64,000 bases of DNA from Trichobilharzia regenti (Eukaryota > Platyhelminthes > Trematoda > Strigeidida > Schistosomatidae). The stretch covers positions 97,102,319 to 97,166,318 of the forward strand of contig OX235264.1 of NCBI GenBank assembly GCA_944472135.2, given 5' to 3'. The notes under the pieces were generated by a model, which saw only the letters and a list, made by a program, of their open reading frames with translations, did no database searches and was not told where the DNA came from. Positions 52,441 to 63,716 of this stretch are shown piece by piece; position 1 is the stretch's first letter; each line of letters begins with the position of its first letter. The position numbers and the translations under genes are program-made.

Positions 52441-53020
52441 CACGATGACTACTGGAACTTCAACGCTTAAAGCTCGAAGCCCTGTGTTCTATTGGAAACA
52501 CAAAGGAATGCAGAACTAAGTAGTCTGATGAGAACAAGATGACTTTAAGTCTAATGACTTATTAGCTAAAATCCTTATTAAGAGTCTATTAGATTATTAT
52601 GGTTTTTAAATTGTTATGTGACAGAAAAAATAATTGCTCAGTATTTAATGTATAGTATAATATTACAAGTTCAGTCAAGTTTTAAGTTAATACTGATCTA
52701 TTGATTTATATATTAGTTATGCATTTATTTACTCTTGTGATCATGGTTACTTTAGAAGACTGGACACCAGTGATGAGAAATTGTGTATTATCAGGTCATT
52801 TTAATGTTTCTTTTTTATTTGAAAATTCATTTTTAATTTAACTTTTTCTTAGTACTCCTTATACACATGACTGCCTTAATAAATTTCAGTAATTGAAGCA
52901 AGATGGAGTTACTTAGCACTATGAAATGACCTCATTTCTATTTCACAGATCCTCATCAACTACAGATTACTTGAAATTACCTACAATGGTTGAATAAAAC
53001 AATGAAAGTAACATACTTCA
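52441..53020. other. No gene seen
   Basis: AT-rich, no recognised content. Confidence 0.35.
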
Positions 53021-53027
53021 ATTTAAT

Positions 53028-53230
53028 TGGTGGATGGTGACTAGCAGTGGAATCCACCAGGATAACGCGCAACTGGATGTACCTGGATTTCCCAGTGAGT
53101 GATGGATGATGTTCCCATCGAGGCTCGAATCCAGTGTCCATAGTTTCAAACGCCCAAACGTTATCCACTAGACCACCTGGGTCACGAGAGCTGAGCATCT
53201 CGGTCCACTCAATCGATGGGAAAATCTAAA
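53028..53230 (-). mobile_element. Sm-alpha-type SINE lacking the hammerhead core
   Basis: The most complete tRNA-like front part of the Sm-alpha copies here: complement has 'CCAGGTGGTCTAGTGGATAA' (box A region) and 'GGATTCGAGCCTCGATGGG' (box B region). At about 53070 the bases between stem I/TTG and 'GCGCG' are missing: about 26 nt covering core, stem II and GAAA. Confidence 0.85.
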
Positions 53231-53519
53231 ATTAAATTAAATTAACGTACATCAATGTTGAAATGAAAGCAGGGAAAATGTTATAAAGAAAAAGTAACGC
53301 ATTCAACATGTGAGCATTGACATCCTTTTAGATTTTAGTCATCCTCAGCTTTTATACATTTCAAATTAAAAAAACAACCGTGGTTAGGGGGGGGGGTTGA
53401 GCGTAAGGAGACAGAAAAAATCAGAAAAATGTAATAAATAGTGTCAACTTTTAATTTTACCCAATAACTCAAGAAGATTACACTTTCATGGGATTGAAAT
53501 TTTGGTCAATGAGCTAAAA

Positions 53520-54440
53520 TCCCTAGTATGGATGATTAATCCATGTGATCAAGATTAAAATGCAGTTACCGAGGCAGGAAGAGTCTGATAACACTTTCTT
53601 TGTGTATTCACAAATTTGGCTCGAAACGTCTGATTTCAATGAGTTTGGCAAACCGTAGTAAGAAGAAACACAGCTTTTTGTTAAGCGAAGAAATATGCCC
53701 TTCAAACGACTTCATTTACAAACTGTACGGTCGTATTTATATTACAGAAAAAGGCATTAAGTGGTTGCACTAGAAACTGCTCAATCAATATACATATGAT
53801 AAGAATAAAGATATACTAAGTGGGGGTAGAGTTGAAGTGGATGAATTATAAACTTTTAAAGATTATTAAATAAGTGAACTGGTATAAAGATTTTAAAATT
53901 TTAGGTAAGGTGTTGTCTGAAAAACTAAGTATACGATAATGATAACAATAAAGATTACAATAAACATGGCGAAGGTGAAGTGAAGTGCAAAATAGAATCA
54001 TATCAAATAACATAACTCAGACCAAAGTAAAGAAAAGGGTTGAATTGAATGTTTTTGAACACATTATTAATGTTTCTGTCCATGTGTAGCTAGAGCTTCG
54101 GCTATGCATAAGTGGAGAAAACGTGGAGTGATTGGATTTCTTCCTGTAGACAACTTTGAAAGATAAATCACGTGGAGCTGAATGACCTAACTCCAGATGG
54201 TATTCACAGATTGGCGACTTTGTCGTCTTTTGCTCACCTTTCACTGACCAAACTGGGTAGTGTTCAGCTACGCGTTTACGGAGATTACGCTTACAACGTC
54301 CAATGTAGTCAGCTCCACACGAGCATGTGAATGAGTTTATGCACGTAGAGGTGGACGTAAGGGGTAGTTTATCCTTGACGCACTGTCGAATCATGTTGCG
54401 GCTGGTATGACGGGGAGTTCAAGAGGGTGGGCGTAAGTAG
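53520..54440 (-). pseudogene. PLE GIY-YIG endonuclease and C-terminus
   Basis: The frame 54394-54017 (125 codons) reads 'CINSFTCSCGADYIGRCKRN' then 'LRKRVAEHYPVW' (GIY-YIG core with the conserved Arg and EH), a linker with 'ICEYHLELGHSAPRDLSFKV' and 'VYRKKSN'. In shifted frames to about 53530 follow 'LLRFAKLIEIRRFEPNLC'-like sequence and 'SVIRLFLPR', the C-terminal block. The endonuclease core looks intact over 60 residues; the end is frameshifted. No RT is attached. A run of nine Gs lies downstream at 53387-53395. Confidence 0.82.
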
Positions 54441-54559
54441 TAAATAAAAATTGTGACATAGAAAAATTAAGTGGACTCCGTGAAAATCCAAATCAAGCTG
54501 GATAATACGTAACAGAGCAAAACAAATTAGTGAGGCCTTCAAAATAATTCATACACCGA

Positions 54560-54625
54560 GAAAAAAAATAGTTACTTTGGTTTGCAGAAGCTATTGATAT
54601 CAAAAGACTTTCATTAACGCCTGTA
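54560..54625 (+). pseudogene. PLE C-terminal scrap
   Basis: Reads 'LLWFAEAIDIKRLSL', the LLRFAEAxxIKRLKP block of PLE ORFs. Nothing else of the element remains at this site. Confidence 0.5.
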
Positions 54626-54659
54626 TATAGTAAATAGCGCGATTAATCGTGACCAGTAG

Positions 54660-54955
54660 GGTGTAGCAGGTCGGGTGTGAGGACAAATACTCGCCGAAGA
54701 CATTAGCTAGCGGTTGCGCTATATCGTGAATTGGCAGAAGCTAGAATTCATGGACCATTGGATCGAGTCCCAGTGGCTCAATGGTCTAGGAGCTAGCTCT
54801 CCTTGTAACCAGAAGGTCCTGGGTTGGAACCCTTGTGGTGGGTGCGTACTGATGAAGAGTCCAAAACTAGGACGAAACAGCTGTCCAGTACTCCCAGCTG
54901 GTTTTCCAATGGTTCTCTAACCAATGTCAGCTCATGATGAAATCCTGTAACTAAT
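54660..54955 (+). mobile_element. SINE-like element with hammerhead-shaped fold (single, reference copy)
   Basis: Box A-like 'GTGGCTCAATGGTCTAGGAG' (54770-54790) and box B-like 'GGTCCTGGGTTGGAACCC' precede a fold at 54846-54891. GTACTG (54846-54851) pairs with CAGTAC (54886-54891); core ATGAAGA is at 54852-54858; stem II GTCC/GGAC; GAAA at 54874-54877; CAG/CTG stem III (54878-54883); then TC. Only C3 of the hammerhead consensus CUGANGA differs (A). The end is 'GGTTCTCTAACC', 'TCATGATGAAATCCTGTAAC'. Elsewhere the unit occurs as palindromes. Confidence 0.78.
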
Positions 54956-54959
54956 CTCT

Positions 54960-55340
54960 CACTACCCTAGTAACCCTGATTATTTTGTTACTAACCCTAC
55001 TCTCAGAGTCCCTTCTTGTCTAGACTTACTGCTGGCTAGGGGATGTTTAACACTGTGTCGGCCCCGAAAGTCAGACCCAGACTACGTTAGCTGTTGAAAA
55101 CTAATGACCGCTTGAACAACCGATGCATGAATAAACTCGGTAACCAATCAACATATCATAGTTATATTAAATTAGGAGTTATCGGATAAATTAGTGATTT
55201 AAAGATGTGGTTTAGTCCAAGTACCGTTGATGTCAATAAAGGTTATGTGGTAGAGCTGACTGACCTACTGTGTAGGTGATGGTTCATCACTGGTAAATTG
55301 ATTGATATGGTCTTTGAAGATTATTAGAATGGAAATGGGT
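54960..55340. other. No gene seen
   Basis: No recognised content apart from the direct flank of the next SINE. Confidence 0.35.
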
Positions 55341-55342
55341 AT

Positions 55343-55618
55343 TACTTATAAGTTTTCTATAGTTTGGTTTGTAAGGGTTAGTTTTGCGTTTACGAGTTGA
55401 TCACGGATTGATATCAGTTAGAGAACCACTGAAAACAAGGGAGTACTGGACAGCCTGCTGTTTCATCCTAGTTTGGGAACCTGGGTTCGAATCCCAGTGG
55501 AAGCGTACTGCCAATAATTCCCAAACTAGGATGAAACAGTAGGCTGTCCAGTACTCCCTTGTTTTCAATGGTTCTCTAACTGATATCAATCCGTGATCAA
55601 CTCGTAAAAATACTTATA
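55343..55618. repeat. SINE-like palindrome with 8-bp target-site duplication
   Basis: TACTTATA at 55343-55350 and 55611-55618 encloses 55351-55610. The minus half (55380-55480) and plus half (55490-55610) mirror each other with few mismatches: 'GAGTACTGGACAG' versus 'CTGTCCAGTACTC', 'AGTTAGAGAACCA' versus 'TGGTTCTCTAACT'. There is a single, central box-B-like 'GGGTTCGAATCCCAGTGG'. The plus-half core reads CCAATAA in place of CTGANGA. Confidence 0.85.
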
Positions 55619-55624
55619 TATTAT

Positions 55625-56980
55625 GTATATTTTATCCTTTAATTCCTAGAGGAGCATAGGACTTCAGCCACGCGTCTCCATTGCCGTCGGTTTTCTGCCA
55701 ACTTTTTCACTCCACTCCAAGTCTGTCCACATGCTTTCATTTCCTCTTCACATGACCTCCTCCAAGTCACTCTTGGACGACCAACTCGCCGGGGGTCGAT
55801 GTTCACTAGTAGCTCTGCTTCCGTTGTTGGTATTATTGAGCACGTTGTAGGTGGCGGTTGATTTAGAAGTCTTTTGAAGTGTTCAGCCCAGTGTTTTCTT
55901 TGCTCTTCTTTGGTGATTGACCTTCCATTGTCATCCTTTGCTGGCTTAATCTGTGTCGAACGTTTGCCCGAAAGGTTCCTAGTTGTTTGGTAGAGTGTGG
56001 CGAGGTCTCCTTTGCCTGCAGCTTGTTCTGCTCAACTTACCATGGCTTCACAATATTTTCTTTTGTCTTCCCTGGCACTCTTCTTCACTCTTTTGTTCAG
56101 TGTATTGTAGCTTGCATTCAACTCCTGGTTTTGTTGCTCGTCGGTGCACTGGATAATCTTTTGTTTCACTGTCCTTCTGTCTTCTATTAGTTTCCAAGTG
56201 TCCGCAGTAAGCCACTGTTTGTCCTGCCTCTTCTTTCTGCCAAGAACTTCCATGCAGGTTTGACTCCACACCTTTTTCAAGTTGTCCCAGTGGTTTTCGA
56301 CGCTGACCTTTTCGCTGGTGTTGATTTGTGTCTCGGCTTCGTCCCTTATGCTTGCAATGAAGATGTCCTTTGTAACCTGGTCTTTCAGTTTTTGAGTGTT
56401 GAACTTGGCTTGTGGTCTGTCTGCAGCTCCTCCTTCTCCGAAAGCTTCTAATTTGATTTGGATTGTCCCTTGTACGAGATAGTGATCTGAGCCAACGTCT
56501 GCTCCTCTTCTTACTTTTGTGTCCAGTAGGCTGCGCCTCCACTTCCTTGAGCAGCATTGAAATGAAATCACTTTGGTTTTTTGTTTATCCATCTGATGAC
56601 ACCTATGTAGCCTTGTGGATATCTTTGTGTTTGTATACGCTGCCACCAATCACTATTTCGTTGAAGGCGCAGAAGTCGGCGAAGAGTTCTCCATTTTCAT
56701 TCATTTCTCCGAGAGCTTCTCTACCCATGATGAGTTCCCTTCCTGTGTTGTCTGATCCCAGTTTGGCGTTCATGTCTCTCATTAGTATTTTAATGTCACC
56801 AGCTGGCGTATTGTCCATTGTTGCCTGTGGTTGTCTGTAGAATTCTTCTTTCTTTTCGAGGTCTGTGTTGTTTGTGGGTGCACAACATTGTATAGTTGAC
56901 ACTTTCCTTCCTTTGGAGTTGAACAACAATACAATACAACAACATACGATACAGTTAAGCACAGTTAACTAAAATGATGC
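55625..56980 (-). pseudogene. RTE-like LINE: endonuclease joined to 3' end, RT deleted
   Basis: Minus strand 56962-56603: 'KILMRDMNAKLGSDNTG' (GDxNAxxG block, G to R in the first position) and 'FCAFNEIVIGGSVYKHKD'. Then 56649-56032: 'RRGADVGSDHYLVQGTI' (SDH catalytic block) followed by a long coiled, charged linker 'NHWDNLKKVWSQTCMEVLG', 'KQWLTADTWKLIEDRR'. At about 55790 the sequence jumps to the 3' tail (55625-55790, matching 22727-22905), so the reverse transcriptase has been deleted. The linker frame is open for about 200 codons. Confidence 0.85.
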
Positions 56981-56984
56981 CAAA

Positions 56985-57285
56985 ACCATAGACTCACTGA
57001 CTTGGGCCAACTTGAGCATATAAATCCAACAATATATACAGTTGCTTATAAGTCTTAAAAATCAACCCGTTAGATAGAAATTCTGCATAATGGCCAGGTT
57101 GTTCAAAACACGAGTATTTTCACTCTAAGTTTAAAAAATGTAATTGGTCAAAAGTTTTACAGACAAAGGCTAAGAGTTTGTTGTTATTATTATTAATTTA
57201 CATTTCATGTCGATTTATAATACCGTCCAAAAACACACCGTCTGTATTGACATATAGGCTCCTAATCCTTACGCTTCGACGATGG
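56985..57285. other. No gene seen
   Basis: AT-rich, no recognised content. Confidence 0.35.
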
Positions 57286-57289
57286 CTGA

Positions 57290-57680
57290 AGCACAATGTG
57301 CTGTTATTTTGGCTGGCTATGGCCAGTAGTAGAATCCAAGATGCTAGCTAACCTCTTCCTGCTCAGAACTCGTCATCTGGATGCACCCGCATCTCCATTG
57401 ACTGATATTGTTCTCACTGGGGCTAGAACCATGCACTGATCGTTCCAGATGCTAATGCATTATCCCCTAGGTCAACGGGCCACAAAAGCCACTTCTTCAG
57501 CAACCATTATTATTAGCTATGATTTGTTTATACGTTAATCTTCACTTTCCATTGATTGATAATGTTAGACCAAAGTACTTGGCCTCTGTTGAGATGTAGG
57601 TCTTTAGTACAGACACTTCGACAAAGTATAAAGATGTCCGGAATCCATTGGCAGTCACCGTCAGCCGAAATAAAGACAGA
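57290..57680 (-). repeat. Degenerate Sm-alpha-like copies
   Basis: 'AGAACTCGTCATCTGGATG' and 'CATTATCCCCTAGGTCAACG' at 57370-57480 correspond to the complement of an Sm-alpha copy (stem I/core and box A region) with the ribozyme eroded. 57590-57670 ('CTTTAGTACAGACACTTCGA', 'GTCCGGAATCCATTGGCAGT') resembles the plus-orientation flank at 45975-46160. Confidence 0.5.
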
Positions 57681-57684
57681 CTAT

Positions 57685-58080
57685 GAAAAATGTGCAGATT
57701 TGAAGAAATGATATTTTCACTTTTAAAATTCTATACGACATTGTTTTTATTTATATTCCCTACATCTCTGACTACTAGAGTTTCGTTGAAAGAATTATAA
57801 ATAAATTGATGATTTTGAAGAGACGTCGATTTCAAAAAAAATTATCGATCAAAAAACAAAACCCAACAAGTACTTACTTTGCTTTGGTTTAGTACTTTAC
57901 AAGATCTTAAAATCTTGAACCTATGAATAAGTACAACGTGTTGGCTTCCTTTCCGCTTGCATTATCGATCGGTACTTACAATCAATTCTGATCTTAGTAT
58001 ATTGTTGATTAGATAATTATAATCAATCACAGGATCTGATACAACTTAGTCCCTTCCATGAATTTCGACAAAACAATTAT
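57685..58080. other. No gene seen
   Basis: AT-rich, no recognised content. Confidence 0.35.
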
Positions 58081-58084
58081 TATT

Positions 58085-58850
58085 TATCATTACTATTTCC
58101 TTTATTTCCTATGGGAACATAAGGCTTCAGCCGAACGTCTCCATAGCGTTCGGTTCTCTGACAACGTTTTCACCTGGTTCCAAGTCTGCCCACATGCTTT
58201 CATCTCCTCTTCTCATAACCTCCTCCAAGTCACCCACCCACTGACGACCAACTCGCCGCTTCTCTTTCGGCTTCCACTCGAGCGATGCTCTGGCGTATGA
58301 TGTCACCTGATGGTTTCCTCAGAGTATGGCCAGCCAATCCATCTACATCCATTTCTTCCTGCTTATTCGTCGAACAAACGGTTCCTGCTGTGTTGGTTTG
58401 CTCATTGCCAGAGATCCCCGTTGCTGATCTTTTCTGGCCGACCAGTCATCTGATCTTGAGTAGTATTGAGCGAAGACAGCAGTTGATGAAGGTGTGTAGT
58501 TTGTTTGATGTGCTCTTTATGACGCGACAAGTCTCTGGTCCGTATGGTGAGTAACACTGACTTTACATTAAAGTTGAAAATGCAGATCTTATTTTCATTT
58601 TCATGCTGAGCGCTGTTGACCTTCACACAGACTTGAGATAAATGAAAGCTTGTCCTGCTTTCCCAATCCTTGCTTTGATATCCTCATGAGTTCCGTCCGC
58701 CTGTATTTGAAATGATGCTTCCCAGGTAGGCTGGTAGGTGGAGGTTGCTTCTTCCAGACTCCTACCATTCATGCTGATTGTTTTCTGTTGTTGTTGCTGT
58801 TGATGTTGCCCAGGAATCTTCATCATCGACAAAACAATAATAGGACATAA
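58085..58850 (-). pseudogene. RTE-like LINE 3' fragment (arm B)
   Basis: Mirror of 47775-48530: 'IPGQHQQQQQQKTISMNGRS' and 'DGTHEDIKARIGKAGQAF' on the minus strand (58904-58623), with the frame-shifted C-terminus toward 58285. Confidence 0.8.
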
Positions 58851-59869
58851 TTTATCTGAATTCTGTAATGTATTTGCACAGCGAATTTCGAACAGTATGG
58901 CCATACATACATGTACTTTTCATAGAAATATTTATAAAAAAAGTCATAAAGAGCTAATGGATGGGAAAGTAGATATAGGTCAAGCTGAACAGGTCAAAAA
59001 ACAACAATGGAGATGAATAAACCAAAGGAAGGTGATATGAGTACATCTACCCTGCTACCAAGGTAAAGTTCACCAAGGAAGTTTTATTGTGATAACAGAT
59101 TATTTTGGAACACACAAAGGTGGTTTAAACACTTCATAATCAATAGGGCTTCCATAAACTTTAGGATATGCCCAAAAAGACGTGTGAACAGCAGTTTTAT
59201 TACACTTTTCCATAATATCTGTCTTTCGTAATAGAAGAGAAAGGTCATCTGTTTCTGCCATTAACACATGTGCTGTGAAAGCTTTACTTGTAAAGATCAC
59301 TGATTTCCTCCGACGCATATGTGATCACACTTACATTTAAATGAGTAGATATTGTAAGTATGTGACACCACTTTGTGTATACTCTAAGGGCTTTGACGGA
59401 TATATATATATATATATATAGACTTTACTTTCTCAATTATTTGAATCATGGGTGCTCACTGATGAAGAGTCGTGAACTAGGCTGAAACAGCTTCTCAGTG
59501 TTCGCTAACTGATGTTGATTCGTGGCTGAGTCTGTACTAAATTAATCGATTGTCTACGAAACCGCATTATTTGAACTCCATCTGCCAAGTTTTCAGTGGG
59601 ATTGTTAAGCTAATTAGATAACCATTACGGTACACACGATTTGATTTACTAAAGATGGTTGGAGGTGATCGTCAGAAATCCCTTCTTAACCTCTATGTCT
59701 TGTACCCACTAACATCTGTGAACATGAAGACGTAATTTATCTGAAAGGTGTGACCTATTTATGCTGCAAATTTTGGAAATTCTGATGACACACAAGTACT
59801 TGTCATACACATTTATATCAAAATGAACACAATATCTATCAGACGTCAACTATGAATCAATATAGAATT

Positions 59870-60130
59870 TAATTTGTGGATGGTGACTTGCAGTGGAATC
59901 CAGGATGCGTATTTCGTCCTATTTGGGACTAGTCAGCAACTGGATGTACTTGCATTTCCCAGTGAATGATGATGTTCCCACCGAGGCCTAAACCCAGTGC
60001 CCATAGTTTCAAATACCAAATTAAATTCTAATTAAATGCCCAGACACTGTCGAAGCGTCTGTACAAGAAGCCGATATGTCAACCGGATAGCGAGCACTTC
60101 GGTCCAATCAATCGACAGCAAAGTCAAAAA
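59870..60130 (-). mobile_element. Sm-alpha-type SINE with mutated hammerhead (arm B)
   Basis: Mirror of 45920-46175. The core is CTGACTA (complement of 59930-59936): the invariant G8 of CUGANGA is replaced by T, whereas arm A keeps CTGACGA. Stem II GTCC/GGAC and GAAA are unchanged. The same TTG insertion precedes the core. Confidence 0.8.
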
Positions 60131-60639
60131 TTCAATTAAATGAATCATTATAGGCTGAAATGTTTATTTACGGGTGAACATTACATCATACTGTGTGAGT
60201 GTTACCTAATCCGTCGATCTCTGCAGGTTAGGGTGACAAAACACACATTTCCAGGTGGTTACAAATATAACCTGTTTAACAGTTAACTGATAATATATGG
60301 GTTAAAGTGTTATTAAAACAAATGAAATAGAACTTATAGATTAGCACCAATAAACAATTTCTGCCGTTTCCATGCACAACACTTGCTAGAATGAGCTACC
60401 ATTAGTTCACCAGGTCCCATTGTCTTTCCCTCTGATTTATCATAGAACTGTTTAGAACATAGTAACACTTAAATAATTCTATGGTGTTAGCTATTTATAA
60501 ATCAGTGTAAATAGTGTCGAGAATTCTGTTGACAGGTGGATGTTCAGAGTGGTTAAACAATAAAGAACTCTAGAAGGGAAACAATCAAGGTCCTGTTAAC
60601 CCGAAAATATTCAGAAAGAAGTAGAAGTTACTGATATAA

Positions 60640-60905
60640 GAATAAAACTTGGGCAATGTGGTAGAGTATAATTCCATTATGGATAAGATTTTATTTTGAT
60701 AAGTCACACAGTGTTGTTGTAGAGTAATATTAACTGATGACCACGTTTCGGGCACAAACTATTGCTGCTCATAATCATATCTAGTCACTCACTCACTCAC
60801 ACAACTTTCTCGCTTCATTTATATACATATGTGGAATTGACTAGATATTTAAATAAAAATCAATATAGGATAGTGTACATTCAGAAATAATAATATGAGT
60901 GTTAT
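60640..60905 (-). repeat. PLE family-2 terminal repeat, inverted 5' copy
   Basis: Near-identical to 6870-7160. Stands head to head with the PLE body at 60930-62180, whose own 3' end carries the same sequence in direct orientation at 62085-62165. Confidence 0.75.
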
Positions 60906-60929
60906 TGATCAATCACTAACAGCTGTGAA

Positions 60930-62180
60930 AATATTGTGCTCTTAATACATTCAATCCTACTCCGAAAATATTGTGGAGATATGTGGATAACACTTTCACT
61001 CACAGTGTTAAAAACAGAACATATCTCTAGCTTCTTCACATATAGAAACTCACTAGTGGAGGGAATACAATTCATATTTGGATCGGAAAATAAACAAGGA
61101 GAATTAGCTATGTTAGATTGTAAAATAAAACGAATAGAAGAAGGCAAAATACACACTAGTGTTTAAAAAAGACCAACACATTCTAATAGATATTTAGACT
61201 TTAACTCATCTAATACGTTAACTATTAAGGCAGGCTTAGTTAAGTGTCTAACAAACCGATCAGTAGCACTAAGCTGCATAAAAAAGAATTACATGACGAA
61301 ATAAAACACATAGAATAGGAAGTGCTGGTGTTAAATAACTATGCGATAAAATTCATTAGGAAGATCGTAAAAGGCCAAAAGCAAAATAAAAATAGTTGTG
61401 GAACTAGTAATGATAACATAAATAAGAGAGAATATAAAGACATCTACTCTTATGCCATATGAGGACGGGATATCTGAGACCCTAAGTAGGATTCTAAATG
61501 AAGCAGAAATTAGGGTGACATTCAAACCTACAAACTCACTCAGGTAGGACAAGCTCTGCAGGCTAAAAGACCCGGTTGACCTAATTAAACAAAATAATTT
61601 AATTTACAAAATCCCCTGAAATGACTGTGAGGTCAACTACATAGGTCAAACTAGTAGATCAGATTGGCGGAACATAAGAATTTTGCGAAGGTAAGAATGG
61701 CTAACCCCACTCGCGAAGATAAGTAATTTAGAAAAACCTCAGCAATCGTACTTCATGCATTAACGCACAATAGAGTGGGAGAGGTTTAAAATTTTAAAAA
61801 GTAATCCACGTAGGTCGAGAGAGATTAATTACTGAATCCTGCCTAGTTCATCGAGTCTACACACCCAACACAACACATGCAATAGGAACGACTCAATGCA
61901 AATACCAGAGATATGCATGGAGGATATTATTACCACCAGTCAGTCAGTCAAATCAGAGGAGGATAATAAATAATCTCAAATTGTATTCTATTTCAATTCA
62001 ATTCACGTACATCACAACATTCTAACAAGTTGCTTACTACTGAAGACTATAAAAACACTCGTCTTATTTTTCCCATCTGATTGTAATTGATCAATAACAC
62101 TCATATTATTATTTCTGAATATAAATTGTCCCATATTGAATTTTATTCAAATATCTTGTCAGTTTTACACATGTATAAGA
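60930..62180 (+). pseudogene. PLE family-2: RT scrap, endonuclease scrap and 3' end
   Basis: In one frame 'LWRYVDNTF' (catalytic YxDD altered to Y-V-D-N; about 60965-61000) is followed in another by 'YRNSLVEGIQFIFGSENKQG' and 'GELAMLDCKIKR' (60936-61166). After a deletion, the EN-proximal coding part at 61410-61560 is aligned with 49650-49830, and 'YKIP' plus the 'CEVNYIGQTSR'-like region at 61610-61660 is the GIY-YIG core. The 3' UTR to 62180 has (CAGT)n near 61937. It is the uninterrupted counterpart of 49650-52440. Confidence 0.75.
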
Positions 62181-62184
62181 ATGA

Positions 62185-63715
62185 AAGAAAAAGGGAATTG
62201 AGCCACCGGTTCTTGGTTGGTTCGTCACATTGTAGAGTTTCTTGTTACTAGGCTTTTTTATTGGGCGTCTGATCCTTAGTAATGAGTGTAGGCAGCCGTC
62301 GATGGAAGTTTGCGTTATGCTTTACATGATGGGACACTGATTAATTAATCGGACTGAACTCCATACAATTGTATTTGATAGTGGTGAGTATCATTGGTTA
62401 CTAATTGTGTATCTCTGTGCTTCTGTGACAGGGGAAATGACAAAACCACTGACATCGCTCATAGTTATTAAACTCGTGACTCTTGCTGTCTAAATAATGC
62501 AAATAATTTATGCATGGTGTGGAAGACGAAGGGCCTAGAGAAAACCTACAATTCTGCACTTTTTGCATGAAATACCAATACAGCATATAATTTACCAATC
62601 AATCGTCTTTCAGCATCTATACTGTTTTGTGATTGGCTGGTTTGCTCTGTGTGAAATTCAAACGTAAATGACTGTAATAATTATGGCTTTATTACTAGCA
62701 GGACAAATCAATAATATCGATACTTTTGAAATATGTAGTTTGTAGTATACTTTAACTGTTTCAAAATTATTTTGCGTTCATAATATAAGTTCACTTGAAA
62801 ATAATGAGTTGAACTCATTTGAACAAAGCTAATTCATTGATTATTGAGAGAAATTAGGTATAATATTTGTATATGTCCGGTTGTTGGAATTTGAATTCTT
62901 CCATTTAATAAGCGATATTATAACCATAAGCTGGAGGTTATACTAATAATGATAAAAATTAACAAGCTATACATCAAGACGACAATTCATTATACTTCGG
63001 TAGTAAGCAACGAACTTACGGACCTAGAAGCAAAGAAGAGAGAGGAGGTTGAGTTAAGTATCCATTCAGGAAGTTGCATTAGGACAATGATTGTCATTAA
63101 CCGCAGTCACTGAGAGCATATGCGATTGCGGTGAAGAAGTAGGAGATTCAGCAAGGAGAATTATGCGGGTAGCTAACCTCATAGCAACAGCCAGGACAGT
63201 TCATGTGTAAGTATTGTACTCTTCACGCAACACAGCCCACTCATCTATTGAAGTATCGTATCTCCATCCACCTGTGGCTTGTGAGAAATAATGGGTTCCA
63301 AGACAGGGATTCAGTTTTCTTTGGAATGCACACTGTTTTTAGTACTTCATCTTCTACTCTGCGGAAACTCACGTGATCATCTTCTTTCCTGGGAATCAGT
63401 GATCGGCGATTTATATTTTCAGTCCATTTTTGGAAAACACTATTTAAGATATGTTTTTTATAGTAATTTACATCAGCTATTTACAAATATAAGTAGTAAA
63501 ATTTATCTCTACAATTTTTCATTACGTGTAAGTTGTACAGAAAACTGAAGTTGGATTTCCAAATAATTTGAGTATTTTATATTGTACACTTGTATTAACT
63601 TTCGATTTAGAAGATATCATTAGAAGGTCTAGTTCGCGAATTACTTTCGGGTTAAACAAAAAGCGAGATTTTGTTCAGGACAATTCATACCCACTTGCTA
63701 AACAAGATGTATAGG
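62185..63715. other. No gene recognised (1.5 kb)
   Basis: AT-rich. The longest frame (63291-63548, plus, 85 codons) has no domain, no repeat copy and no splice support, so I do not call it. Confidence 0.45.
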
Positions 63716-63716
63716 T

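Larger units (their letters stand above)
58085..61250 (-). repeat. Arm B of the ~3.2-kb inverted duplication
   Basis: Mirror of 44776-48530 without the LTR insertion: RTE 3' fragment 58085-58850, PLE endonuclease remnant 59050-59360, hammerhead-like SINE 59445-59540, Sm-alpha copy 59870-60130, PLE terminal repeat 60640-60905, PLE RT fragment 60930-61170. Substitutions and small indels are scattered, e.g. an extra 'ACTC' unit near 60790, so the duplication is not brand new. Confidence 0.88.

Noticed and set aside
63291..63548. 85-codon open frame on the plus strand
   Set aside because: No domain, no splice sites that fit an exon, no repeat copy, and composition typical of AT-rich chance frames.
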